A stretch of DNA of 64,000 nt from the NCBI RefSeq assembly GCF_900114155.1, contig NZ_FOSC01000009.1:1-64000 (forward strand). Reading direction: 5' to 3'. This document shows positions 15,432 through 23,868 of this stretch, piece by piece (the stretch's first letter is position 1; each line of letters starts with the position of its first letter). The translations under genes were made by a program, and so were the position numbers. Origin of the DNA: Marinobacter persicus (GTDB taxonomy: Bacteria; Pseudomonadota; Gammaproteobacteria; Pseudomonadales; Oleiphilaceae). The notes beneath the pieces were generated by a model. That model did not search any database. It had not been told where the DNA came from and saw nothing but the letters and a program-made list of their open reading frames with translations.

Positions 15432-16544
15432 TCAGATGTCGGTGCGGCCGGGGTACGTTGCCTGTTTCTGTGCCTCTGCGCGTTTGGCGCGGGCGTTCAG
15501 TGTGTCCGGGTTGATCTCCGGCTCGGCCCAGCCCTGCAGGTTATCTTCCACCAGTTGCACCAGCGCTTCAATATGCCCGGGGGTGGCGTTCAGGCAGGGG
15601 ATGTAGCCAAAGCCGTCGCCGCCGGCTTCCATGAAGTATTCACGGTTTTCCTCGTTGATTTCCTCGATGGTTTCCAGGCAATCGGAGGAGAAGCCGGGGC
15701 AGAATACGTCAATGGATTTCACACCCTTGCCGGGCAGGGACTTCAGGGTTTCGTCGGTGTAGGGCTGCAGCCACTCTTCCCGGCCAAAGCGGGACTGGAA
15801 GGTGGTCATGTACTCGTCCTTGCCCAGGCCCAGGCGCTCGGCCAGCAGGCGCGAGGTCTTGTGGCATTCGCAATGGTACGGGTCGCCCTTGAGCAGGTAT
15901 TTCAGCGGCACACCGTGGTAAGAGAGGATCAGCTTCTCGTTGCGCCCGTTTTTCTCCCAGTAGTCCTCGATGTGTTTGGCCATGGCTTCGATATAGGCCG
16001 GGTAGTCGTGGTAGTGGGAGATAAACCGGAAATCCGGCAGCCAGCGCCGGCGGGTGAAATCGGCGGAGATGGCATCAAAGGTGGACGCAGTGGTAGAGGC
16101 GGAATATTGCGGGTACAGCGGCAATACCACCAGCTTGCGCACGCCCTGTTGCTGCATTTCCTGCAGCACTTTGCTGATGGACGGATTGCCATAGCGCATG
16201 GCAAAGCCAACCACCACGTTGTTGCCGTACTTTTTCTTCAGGGCGTCGCGAATACCCTCGGCCTGGTTGGCGGTGTGGATCAGCAGCGGCGAGCCTTCCG
16301 GTTCCCAGACGCTGGCGTAGGCTTCGGCGCTTTTTTTCGGGCGAATGCGCAGGATGACCCCGTGCAGGATCATCCACCAGATCGGTCGCGGCACTTCCAC
16401 CACCCGGGGGTCCCACAGAAACTCGGCCAGGTACCGGCGCAGGGCCGGGGTGGTCGGGGCGTCGGGTGTTCCCAGGTTGGTTACGAGAACACCAATACGT
16501 TCCGGCTGGTTATGGCTGAAATTTTCGGTTCCTGTGTAGGGCAT
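15432..16544 (-). CDS. hemH: Ferrochelatase
   Basis: A 370-residue protein that inserts Fe2+ into protoporphyrin IX in the last step of haem synthesis. VLVTNLGTPDAPT starts the domain. LPLYPQYSASTTAST, the catalytic-His motif ILSYHGVPLKYL and CPGFSSDCLETIEEI are characteristic. The length and a short basic tail after the domain are normal. It is 13 nt upstream of pxpA on the same strand, so the two may be cotranscribed. Confidence 0.96.
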   Translation of the reverse strand: MPYTGTENFSHNQPERIGVLVTNLGTPDAPTTPALRRYLAEFLWDPRVVEVPRPIWWMILHGVILRIRPKKSAEAYASVWEPEGSPLLIHTANQAEGIRDALKKKYGNNVVVGFAMRYGNPSISKVLQEMQQQGVRKLVVLPLYPQYSASTTASTFDAISADFTRRRWLPDFRFISHYHDYPAYIEAMAKHIEDYWEKNGRNEKLILSYHGVPLKYLLKGDPYHCECHKTSRLLAERLGLGKDEYMTTFQSRFGREEWLQPYTDETLKSLPGKGVKSIDVFCPGFSSDCLETIEEINEENREYFMEAGGDGFGYIPCLNATPGHIEALVQLVEDNLQGWAEPEINPDTLNARAKRAEAQKQATYPGRTDI

Positions 16545-16567
16545 GGACGTTATCCGTTGTCAGTCGA

Positions 16568-16996
16568 TCAAGAGTGTTTGGCCTGTTGCATCATACGCGG
16601 AACCAGGCCGGAAATATCGTACCCGGCGTTTCGCGCCTTGGGCAAAAGTTCTTCCGGCTGGTGCTCGCGGGCGCTGCTCAGGGCCCAGAGAATGGTACAG
16701 CGGGTGCCTGAACGGCAGAAAGCGAATACGGGCTTTTCGGCATCGCGGATCATGGGCGCGAAGTTGTCCACGTCTTGGTCGGTGATATTGCCGGATTCCA
16801 CCGGCATGTAGACCCAGTTCAGGCCGTTGGCTTTGGCTTCGGCTTCAATGTCGGCCATGGACGGCTGGCCCGGCTCTTCCCGGTCCGGGCGGTTGGCGAC
16901 CAAGGTTTTGAAGCCGAGTCTGGCGATTTCGGCGACGTCTTCCACCGCGATTTGCGGGGCTACCGAGATGTTTTCATCGATTTTGCGGATTTCCAT
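16568..16996 (-). CDS. TIGR01244-type phosphatase / Blh N-domain-like protein
   Basis: A 142-residue dual-specificity-phosphatase-like protein. VAPQIAVEDVAEIARLGFKTLVANRPDREE and the catalytic loop AFCRSGTRC are typical of the small family related to the N-terminal domain of beta-lactamase-hydrolase-like (Blh) proteins, linked to sulfide oxidation in some bacteria. No sulfide:quinone reductase is adjacent. The substrate is unknown. It lies between xthA and hemH on the same strand. Confidence 0.85.
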   Translation of the reverse strand: MEIRKIDENISVAPQIAVEDVAEIARLGFKTLVANRPDREEPGQPSMADIEAEAKANGLNWVYMPVESGNITDQDVDNFAPMIRDAEKPVFAFCRSGTRCTILWALSSAREHQPEELLPKARNAGYDISGLVPRMMQQAKHS

Positions 16997-17020
16997 GGGA
17001 ATCTCCCGTCGTTAACTGGG

Positions 17021-17833
17021 TTAGAGCTCGAACGTGGCCCAGACCGGGCAGTGGTCCGATGGCCGCTCCATGCCCCGGATGTCGTAGCTGACGCCGGCGC
17101 TGCGGGCCTTGGGCAGCAGGCTGTCGCTGGCCATGATCAGATCGATGCGCAGGCCACGTTTGGGATCGCGTTCGAAACCGCGGCTACGGTAATCAAACCA
17201 GCTGAAGGTGTTGTCTTCGTCCGGGTGCAGGTGGCGGAATACATCCGTGAAGCCGCGCTGCTCCACCTGGCTCAGCCATTCCCGCTCTTCCGGCAGGAAG
17301 CTGCACTTGCCGGTGCGCAGCCAGCGCTTGGCGTTGTCGGCGCCAATGCCGATGTCCTTGTCGGTGGGGGAGATGTTCATATCGCCCATCACCACGATGT
17401 GGCCGGGTTGTTCGTTCAACTGGTCCAGCCAGCTCATCAGGTCGGCGTAGAACTTTTCCTTGGCGGGGAATTTGACCGGGTGGTCGCGGCTTTCGCCCTG
17501 GGGAAAATAGCCGTTGATCACGGTCAGGCGCTCACCGTTGACGGTGAAATGGCCGGTGATCAAGCGCTTCTGGGTTTCCTCGCCGTCCCAGGGGTAGCCT
17601 TTGACCACCTCTTCCGGTTCCTGCCGGGACAACAGGGCCACGCCGTAATGGGTTTTCTGGCCGTGGAAGTGCACGTGGTAACCCATGTCCCGAATGTCTT
17701 CGACCGGAAACTGATCGTCGGTGACCTTGGTTTCCTGCAGGCCGATAAAGTCCGGATTGAGTTCGTCGATCACCGCCTTGAGCTGGTGCAGGCGGGTGCG
17801 AATGCTGTTGACGTTGAAAGAAACAAACATCAT
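17021..17833 (-). CDS. xthA: Exodeoxyribonuclease III (AP endonuclease)
   Basis: A 270-residue EEP-family nuclease that cuts at abasic sites and trims 3' ends in base-excision repair. FVSFNVNSIRTRL (Asn7-type), GLQETKVTDDQFP (metal Glu), GVALLSR, VVMGDMNISPTDKDIG (catalytic Asp-x-Asn) and the C-terminal RPSDHCPVW (Asp-His) are all present. Length is normal. Confidence 0.95.
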   Translation of the reverse strand: MMFVSFNVNSIRTRLHQLKAVIDELNPDFIGLQETKVTDDQFPVEDIRDMGYHVHFHGQKTHYGVALLSRQEPEEVVKGYPWDGEETQKRLITGHFTVNGERLTVINGYFPQGESRDHPVKFPAKEKFYADLMSWLDQLNEQPGHIVVMGDMNISPTDKDIGIGADNAKRWLRTGKCSFLPEEREWLSQVEQRGFTDVFRHLHPDEDNTFSWFDYRSRGFERDPKRGLRIDLIMASDSLLPKARSAGVSYDIRGMERPSDHCPVWATFEL

Positions 17834-17915
17834 GGGTGTTTCGGTCCTCTGGATCGGTTTGCGCGCGAGTTTACCACACCGCCAGGGGTGTGGTGGTGCA
17901 GCGGCGCGATGCGAA

Positions 17916-18650
17916 TCAGGGTAGCAGCGGGCAATCCGGGTAGCGGTCCACCTGATAGCGGATGGTGGCGGTGTAGTTGGTGTCGGCGTTCTGGCGGATG
18001 TTGGTCAGACCCTGGTAATGGGTGAGTGCGCCCTGTTCGTTGTAGCCCAGCACAATGGGGTCCACCAGCACCCGTAACATCAGGCTGGTGGGGCGCAGGC
18101 GAACCACGAGGTGAGCGTTGATCTCGCTGCGGCTGACCGGCTCGGCCACAAAGCCGAAGTGATCACCACGGGTGGGTCCGAGAAAGCGGAATTCGGCCTT
18201 GTCGCCCTGGTTAAGCCGTTGCCATTGCTGGCGTATGAGGTGGTCGAAACCCGAATCGACCACCAGAGTCTCCGGAATGCCAACGGAATAACGTTCCCGG
18301 CCACCTTCCGGCGTCTGCCAGTCAATCCGGACCTGTTTTTCCTCCCGGTAGCGAATATCCATCCGCTCGTTGAACCGGGGTTGTGAGAAGTCCACCACCG
18401 GCATCAAGGCGCTGCGTTCAAACGCCAGTTCCTTGTTGGCGAAGGTATCGCTGGTGTCCGGGTCGCGGTATTCCACCCGGTGTTTGGTGGGCTGGAACAC
18501 GCCAGCGCGGCATTCGCCCTGCATGCGGTGGTGCTCGGTATACAGGGTGTCGCCGTTGTCTGCGATGGCCTGGCCCTGGAATTCGAACGTTCCGGCCAGC
18601 GACAGCGGAGATAACAGCCACAAACTCACGGCCAGTATTGCACGGTTCAT
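17916..18650 (-). CDS. Exported protein of unknown function, 244 aa
   Basis: A signal peptide (residues 1-19, LAVSLWLLSPLSLA cut before GTFEFQG) precedes a beta-rich mature domain. It is the last gene of the lipid-modification operon: its start overlaps the DUF2878-like gene by 4 nt. I do not recognise a named domain. A periplasmic role in lipid handling is an inference from the operon only. Confidence 0.75.
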   Translation of the reverse strand: MNRAILAVSLWLLSPLSLAGTFEFQGQAIADNGDTLYTEHHRMQGECRAGVFQPTKHRVEYRDPDTSDTFANKELAFERSALMPVVDFSQPRFNERMDIRYREEKQVRIDWQTPEGGRERYSVGIPETLVVDSGFDHLIRQQWQRLNQGDKAEFRFLGPTRGDHFGFVAEPVSRSEINAHLVVRLRPTSLMLRVLVDPIVLGYNEQGALTHYQGLTNIRQNADTNYTATIRYQVDRYPDCPLLP

Positions 18651-19177
18651 GACGTTTCAAGCTCCGTGTAAAGCGCTCGGCGGATAAACAGCAACAGGGG
18701 AAACAGCACCAGCCAGCCAACCGCCATCGCGGCCAGGGACACCAGGGTGTCGGGCAGGGTGACGATGCCCAGTTTGCTGGCCGACCAGTAGGCAAACGGC
18801 CCGGCAATGGGCGCCAGTACAAACGGCAACCACCTGGTGCGGCCCACCCAGTACAGGGAGTGACAGAGGGTGGTCATGAAAATCGCCCAGATGGCCACCA
18901 GCCAGGGCGGCGCGGCCTGGATGGCTTCCTCCTCACCGGCAATACCCAGTATGCCGGTGCGGAACCAGAGCGTGTCCATCAGGCTGCCCAGGACCAGCCC
19001 CAGGCCGATGAACTGCAACTCGGCGAACCGGCGCTGGCTGACCAGTGCAAAGTGCGCGACCAGCAATACCGCAATCACCGCCACGGACCACCGGCTCGGA
19101 AACAGCACGCACACCAGCCAGCCTGTCTGGAACAGGATGAAATTCAGTACGTTGCGATGGATTTCTGAGGCGATCAT
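18647..19177 (-). CDS. DUF2878-like inner-membrane protein
   Basis: A 176-residue protein with five or six membrane helices (VLNFILFQTGWLVCVLFP; WSVAVIAVLLVAHFALV; FIGLGLVLGSLMDTLWF; PPWLVAIWAIFMTTL; a final LFPLLLFIRRALY). The layout and QTGW...GSLMDTLW match DUF2878 proteins found beside cyclopropane-fatty-acid-synthase homologs. The start at 19177 overlaps the upstream synthase stop (ATGA); the longer frame to 19288 lies within that gene. Confidence 0.82.
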   Translation of the reverse strand: MIASEIHRNVLNFILFQTGWLVCVLFPSRWSVAVIAVLLVAHFALVSQRRFAELQFIGLGLVLGSLMDTLWFRTGILGIAGEEEAIQAAPPWLVAIWAIFMTTLCHSLYWVGRTRWLPFVLAPIAGPFAYWSASKLGIVTLPDTLVSLAAMAVGWLVLFPLLLFIRRALYTELETS

Positions 19178-20445
19178 AAGCTGATGATGTTCGCGCGTTT
19201 GTTGGCTGGTTTGGCCAGAAGCAGGTGCGCCACGCCAATGGCCCGCTCGCTGAAACCGGCTTCGCAGTAGGCGAAGTAGAAGTGCCACAGGCGCTGGAAC
19301 GCTTCGTCGTAACCCAGTTCCTGTAACTCGCTGCGTTTGGCTCTGAACCGTGCGTGCCAGTCGTTCAGGGTACGGGCGTAGTGGAAGCCAAAGTCTTCGG
19401 CCTGGGTCAGCACCAAATCGGACCCTGTGCGCATGGCCTCCAGAATGGCGCCAAACGAGGGAATAAAGCTGCCCGGGAAGATGTAACGCTGGATGAAGTC
19501 CACGTTTTTCAGGGCGCGGGCATAGCGCTGTTCCGGCATGTTGATGGCCTGTACCAGCGCCAGACCATCTGGCTTGAGCAGGGCGCCGATTTGCTGCAGG
19601 TAGCTTTCCAGGAATTGCGGCCCCACCGCTTCGATCATCTCGATGGACACCAGCTTGTCGAACTGGCCCTGCAGGTCCCGGTAGTCGTCAAACAGCAGGG
19701 TGATGCGGTCTTCCAGGCCTTCAGCCCTGACCCGCTCTTTCGCCAGCTCCAGCTGTTCTCTGGAAATGGTGGTGGTGGTCACATGGCAGCCATAGTGCCT
19801 GGCAGCGTGGATGGCAAAACCGCCCCAGCCGGTGCCAATCTCCACCACCCGGTCGCCGGGCTGCAGGTCCAGCTTGCGGCAGATCACGTCCAGCTTGTGT
19901 ACGGCGGCTTCTTCCAGTGAGGCATCCTCGCGCGGGTAAATGGCGGAGGAGTACATCATGGTGGGGTCCAGAAACAGTTTGAACAGCTCGTTGCCCAGAT
20001 CGTAGTGGGCGCTGATGTTCTTGCGGGAGCCCTCTTTGGTATTGCGGTTCAGCCAGTGCAGGCCTTTGAGCGCAGGCTTGCTGATCCAGGCGAATTTGTC
20101 CTCGAAGGCATTCAGGGTATCAATGTTGCGGCTGAAAAAACGCAGCAGGGCGGTGAGGTCCGGCGAGCTCCAGTCGCCGGCCACGTAGGCTTCCGCAGCG
20201 CCGATGCCGCCGCCGGTGACCAGGTCGCGCCAGGTGCCGTGGTTGTGTACCACCAGCTCGGCATGGGGATAGCGGGTGTCTGCATCACCGAATACCCGGT
20301 TATCGAAGCCGGATTCACGCACCACCAGAGTGCCGTGGCTAAGGCTCTCAAACTGTTTGCACACCAGTTGCCGGGCAATGCGGCTGATCAACGGCGCACG
20401 CGAGGTGTCGGCACCGGCTTTGAATGAGGTGTTCAGGTTCTCCAT
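19174..20445 (-). CDS. Cyclopropane-fatty-acyl-phospholipid synthase-family methyltransferase
   Basis: A 423-residue SAM-dependent enzyme. It has an N-terminal lipid-binding region and a Rossmann domain with VVEIGTGWGGFAIHAARHYGC (described: motif I EIGTGWGGFA), SIEMIEAVG and PGSFIPSFG; SAHYDLGNELFKLFLDP is the family's substrate-domain signature. It methylates unsaturated phospholipid acyl chains, giving cyclopropane, methyl-branched or related products. Neighbours (DUF1365, FAD oxidoreductase, SDR, NTF2-like, desaturase) are the set often found with this type of synthase, distinct from the single-gene E. coli cfa. Confidence 0.92.
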   Translation of the reverse strand: MENLNTSFKAGADTSRAPLISRIARQLVCKQFESLSHGTLVVRESGFDNRVFGDADTRYPHAELVVHNHGTWRDLVTGGGIGAAEAYVAGDWSSPDLTALLRFFSRNIDTLNAFEDKFAWISKPALKGLHWLNRNTKEGSRKNISAHYDLGNELFKLFLDPTMMYSSAIYPREDASLEEAAVHKLDVICRKLDLQPGDRVVEIGTGWGGFAIHAARHYGCHVTTTTISREQLELAKERVRAEGLEDRITLLFDDYRDLQGQFDKLVSIEMIEAVGPQFLESYLQQIGALLKPDGLALVQAINMPEQRYARALKNVDFIQRYIFPGSFIPSFGAILEAMRTGSDLVLTQAEDFGFHYARTLNDWHARFRAKRSELQELGYDEAFQRLWHFYFAYCEAGFSERAIGVAHLLLAKPANKRANIISL

Positions 20446-21332
20446 GAGCTTACCCTTGCTGGCTGATCGTTGTTCACGTTGTTGATGCCCGGTGTTTCGG
20501 TGACATCTTGGCCCTGATCGTCGCTGCCCTTGCGGTAGCTGGGGTCGTCAGAGGCCAGTTTGTCCGGGTGGGTATAAAAATGGGCCCCCTTGAGTTTCAG
20601 TTTCAGGGCGTTCCAGTAGATACCCGCCGTTCCCTTGATGGTTTCCAGGGGAAAGTGCACCAGACTATTGTGAAAAGTTTTACGATCAAACGGGCTGCGC
20701 CGGACCACCAAAGTGGCATCAAAATGTTTACGTTCATCTTCGCGCACGTTCATGTGAATGCGCAGGTCTGGCCCGCGGAAGCTGAACAGCCATTGATAGT
20801 GCTGGTTCATGCCGTTGAACGGCGACACATGGAAGCGTTTGGAGAAGGCAAACCGCTCGGTTTGCCAGGTATCAGGGCTGCCGGGACCGGGGCGCTGGCA
20901 CTCCAGACAGTACACGTGGCGCTCTTTCCAGGGCGTGTTGGTGATCTGCGCCAGAATGACCCGGGGCACGTCGCCGTTCTCCGGGTGTTGACCGGCCTGG
21001 TAGCACAGGTAAAAGCTCACCGGGTTGAAGATATAGCCCAGGTAGCGCGGATGAGTGAGTAGCTGAATGGGGCCGTCGGGTTGCCAGCCAGTGGCTGCTT
21101 CCACCCGCTGCTGTACGGCGGTGCGAAGGCTGGGCACCTCCGGGTCCAGATAGTCTTCCCGGTAGAGGCTGACCCAGTTGAAGCGCCCGGCGGACAGGAA
21201 CGGGCTGAGGCGGGGCAGTGCGGTCCAGTCGTCCAGGTCCAGTGCCAGCATGCCGATCTTGTACAGAAACTCGTGCCTGGCCGGTAACTTGCGGCGATGT
21301 CTTATAGTGCCTTCGAGCCATTCAGTGGCCAT
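20433..21332 (-). CDS. DUF1365 family protein
   Basis: A 299-residue protein of the family found next to cyclopropane synthases. EGTIRHRRKLPARHEFLYKIGM, THPRYLGYIFNPVSFYLCY, EVTNTPW-like QITNTPWKERH and FHVSPFNGMNQHYQW are the conserved blocks. Its biochemical role is not established; a function in acyl-chain modification is inferred from constant linkage. The stop overlaps the start of the synthase gene by 13 nt. Confidence 0.93.
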   Translation of the reverse strand: MATEWLEGTIRHRRKLPARHEFLYKIGMLALDLDDWTALPRLSPFLSAGRFNWVSLYREDYLDPEVPSLRTAVQQRVEAATGWQPDGPIQLLTHPRYLGYIFNPVSFYLCYQAGQHPENGDVPRVILAQITNTPWKERHVYCLECQRPGPGSPDTWQTERFAFSKRFHVSPFNGMNQHYQWLFSFRGPDLRIHMNVREDERKHFDATLVVRRSPFDRKTFHNSLVHFPLETIKGTAGIYWNALKLKLKGAHFYTHPDKLASDDPSYRKGSDDQGQDVTETPGINNVNNDQPARVSSWRT

Positions 21333-21333
21333 C

Positions 21334-22608
21334 TTACAACTCCACGCCGAACGCCCGGGTCACACGCAGGGCACTCTGTACCCCGTCTTCATGGAAGCCG
21401 TTGAACCAGTAGGCGCCACAGAAGTGGGTGCGGTTGCGATTGCCGATTTCCCCGTAGCGCTCCTGGGCGGCGACCGCGTCCAGGGTGAACACCGGGTGAT
21501 CGTACTCGAAACGCTTGATGACACGGTTCGGGTCGATATCGTGGCTGCGGTTCAGGGTCACGCAGAAGGTTTCCGGCGCGGTGTGGAAGTTCTGCAGAAT
21601 GTTCATGTTGTAGGACACGGACACCGGCTGGCTGGCGCTGTTGGGAATCATGTAGTTCCACGCGGCCCAGGCCCGGCGGTTGGAAGGCAGCACACTGGCG
21701 TCGGTGTGCAGCACCACGTCGTTCTTCTGGTAACCGATGGCCCCGAGAATGTCCTGCTCCTCCGGTGTGGGGTCTTGCAGCATGGCCAGGGCCTGGTCGC
21801 TGTGGCAGGCCAGAATGACCTGATCAAACCGGTGCTGCTGGCCGTTCACGCTGACGGTGACGCCGTCTTCGTCTCGTTCGATGGCGGACACCGCGCTGTT
21901 CAGGTGCGTGCGCTCGCCCAGGCGGTCCATCATGCGCTCAACATAGGTGGCCGATCCGCCGGAAATCACCCGCCATGTGGGGCGATCATCCACGGACAGC
22001 ATGCCGTGGTTGTTGAAGAACTGCAGGAAGAAGCGGATCGGGAACTGCTCCAGCACGATCTCCGGTGCTGACCAGATGGCCGCGCCCATGGGCACGATGT
22101 AGTAGTTGCGGAAATACTGGCTGTAGCCGTTGCGGTCCAGGTACTGGCCCAGGGTTTCGCCACCGGGAATGTCGCCGGCGGCGAGATCAGCCCGGCTTTC
22201 CCGGTTGAAGCGCAGAATCTCCCGGATCATCTTCAGAAACGGCGGATTGAACAGGTTCTTGCGCTGGGCAAACAGGGTGTTCAGGCTGGTGCCGTTGTAC
22301 TGCAGGCCGGAGTTGTGGCAATCGACACTGAAGCTCATGTCGCTCACCTCCGAAGCCACGCCAAGGCGGTCCATCAGTTTGATGAAGCCCGGGTAGGTCC
22401 AGTCATTGAACACGATAAAACCGGTGTTCACCGGCCAGGTTTGGCCACCGGCTTCCACCCGTTCGGTGTTGGTATGGCCGCCGGCGTAGTCACCGGCTTC
22501 GAACAGTTCCACATCATGCTTTTCACTAAGCAGCCAGGCTGCCGTGAGGCCGGATACTCCGGCGCCGATGACAGCAATACGCTGGCGTTCCTGGTTCATG
22601 TAAGTCAT
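21334..22608 (-). CDS. FAD-dependent amine-oxidase-like oxidoreductase
   Basis: A 424-residue flavoprotein. IAVIGAGVSGLTAAWLLS is the dinucleotide-binding fold, DVELFEAGDYAGGHTNT continues the GG motif, and VILACHSDQALAML precedes a C-terminal FAD-contact region (FCGAYWFNGFHEDGVQSA). It is related to carotenoid- or fatty-acid-desaturating flavoproteins. In this operon it probably oxidises an acyl chain already modified by the methyltransferase. It lies 1 nt from DUF1365. Confidence 0.9.
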   Translation of the reverse strand: MTYMNQERQRIAVIGAGVSGLTAAWLLSEKHDVELFEAGDYAGGHTNTERVEAGGQTWPVNTGFIVFNDWTYPGFIKLMDRLGVASEVSDMSFSVDCHNSGLQYNGTSLNTLFAQRKNLFNPPFLKMIREILRFNRESRADLAAGDIPGGETLGQYLDRNGYSQYFRNYYIVPMGAAIWSAPEIVLEQFPIRFFLQFFNNHGMLSVDDRPTWRVISGGSATYVERMMDRLGERTHLNSAVSAIERDEDGVTVSVNGQQHRFDQVILACHSDQALAMLQDPTPEEQDILGAIGYQKNDVVLHTDASVLPSNRRAWAAWNYMIPNSASQPVSVSYNMNILQNFHTAPETFCVTLNRSHDIDPNRVIKRFEYDHPVFTLDAVAAQERYGEIGNRNRTHFCGAYWFNGFHEDGVQSALRVTRAFGVEL

Positions 22609-22624
22609 TTCCTTGAGCAGTCGG

Positions 22625-23404
22625 TTATCCGGCCTTGCGGGCCATGTTGGCGGCCATGCGGTCGATCAGCGGTTGCGGCAGCGCGCCCAGCAAGCGTAGC
22701 AGCCAGGTGAAGCGCCGGGGGAAGGCGATTTCGGTTTTGCCTTTCTCCAGCCCGGTGCGAATGCGCCGCGCGGCATCTTCGGCACTGACGATGAAGGGCA
22801 TGGGAAAGTCGTTTCGGTCGGTCAGAGGGGTTTTCACAAACCCGGGTGACACCACGACCACTTCGATGCCCTCGGCGGCCAGATCGGCGCGCAGGGCGTG
22901 GGCGAAGTAGCTGAGCGCTGCCTTGGAGGCGCCATAGCCCTCGGCCCGGCCAAACGGAAACCACCAGGCCGACGAGCTGACGATCACCAGTGTCGCCGGT
23001 TTGCCCTTGGCGCGGGTGGCACGCAACGCCGGCAGGGCGATGTCCAGGCAGCGGGCGGTGCCCAGCACGTTGGTGTTGATGTTGGCTTCGATTACTTTGC
23101 TGTCGTAACTGGCCACTTCCAGGTACTCGCAGGTGCCGGCGTTCAGGATGGCCATGTCCAGGTCACCGAAATGGCTGAGCTTCGGGCTGATATCAGCCAG
23201 TGCCTGGCGATCGGTGGTGTCTGCCGCTGCCGTCTCGATACTACCGGGGTGGCGAATGGCCAGCTCATCAAGCGCCTCCTGCCGGCGGCCGGTGACCACC
23301 AGTTTGTGGCCTTGGCCGGCGAGTTCGCGCACCAGCGCCTCGCCAATGCCCGAGGAGGCGCCGGTCAACCAAATATTGGATGCCGACTGCAATCGTGTGC
23401 TCAT
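22625..23404 (-). CDS. Short-chain dehydrogenase/reductase
   Basis: A 259-residue SDR. IWLTGASSGIGEALVREL (TGxxxGIG nucleotide-binding loop), LDMAILNAG (NAG strand), VSSSAWWFPFG and the catalytic YGASK (Tyr and Lys) are present. The Ser of the triad lies in the SSS run. It is coupled to the NTF2-like gene by a 4-nt overlap. The substrate is unknown. Confidence 0.92.
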   Translation of the reverse strand: MSTRLQSASNIWLTGASSGIGEALVRELAGQGHKLVVTGRRQEALDELAIRHPGSIETAAADTTDRQALADISPKLSHFGDLDMAILNAGTCEYLEVASYDSKVIEANINTNVLGTARCLDIALPALRATRAKGKPATLVIVSSSAWWFPFGRAEGYGASKAALSYFAHALRADLAAEGIEVVVVSPGFVKTPLTDRNDFPMPFIVSAEDAARRIRTGLEKGKTEIAFPRRFTWLLRLLGALPQPLIDRMAANMARKAG

Positions 23405-23868
23405 CCTGCCTGCTCCTTGATCCAGCGAATCATCCGACCAAGCACGGGGAGGTTTTCATACAGCAGTTGCCCGGCGTCGAAATAATCCCGGTGGTAACGC
23501 ACCCGGCCGTTGCGGATTTCCAGGTGACTGATGCCATCCACACAGATGCGCTGGCCGCCGCGAATACGCTTGTGCTGCAGTTCCATCACCCAGGGCAGGG
23601 TGCACCAGCAGCCTTCCACCACCGGCTCCTGAAAACGGAACTGGCAGCGGATAACATTTTTATAGGCGCCGGCGAAATATTCCGTCAACGCATCAATTCC
23701 CTGCACCTCGCCAAACGGGTCCTGGAACCGGATGTCTTCGCCGTACACGCTGGGCAGCTTCTGCAGATTGCCCTTGTCCAGTTCATTGAACAGCCGGCGA
23801 AAGTCTTCCAGCACGACTGGCAGAACAGCGCGATGGGAGCCCACTTCGATACTTGAGGCGGTCGTCAT
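23401..23868 (-). CDS. NTF2/SnoaL-like small protein
   Basis: A 155-residue cone-fold protein of the nuclear-transport-factor-2-like superfamily. FRRLFNELDKGNLQKLPSVYGEDIRFQDPFGEVQGIDALTEYF (read in parts: the helix FRRLFNELD, then YGEDIRFQDPFG) and GISHLEIRNGRVRYHRDYFD fit the family. The start at 23868 overlaps the desaturase stop (ATGA); the longer frame to 23970 would be internal to that gene. It could be a small isomerase or a structural partner in the operon. Confidence 0.88.
   Translation of the reverse strand: MTTASSIEVGSHRAVLPVVLEDFRRLFNELDKGNLQKLPSVYGEDIRFQDPFGEVQGIDALTEYFAGAYKNVIRCQFRFQEPVVEGCWCTLPWVMELQHKRIRGGQRICVDGISHLEIRNGRVRYHRDYFDAGQLLYENLPVLGRMIRWIKEQAG

Noticed and set aside
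15417-16811. Long + strand open frame of 464 codons
   Set aside because: It is the antisense shadow of hemH and its neighbour; composition follows the third-position GC of the real minus-strand genes and no motif is present.
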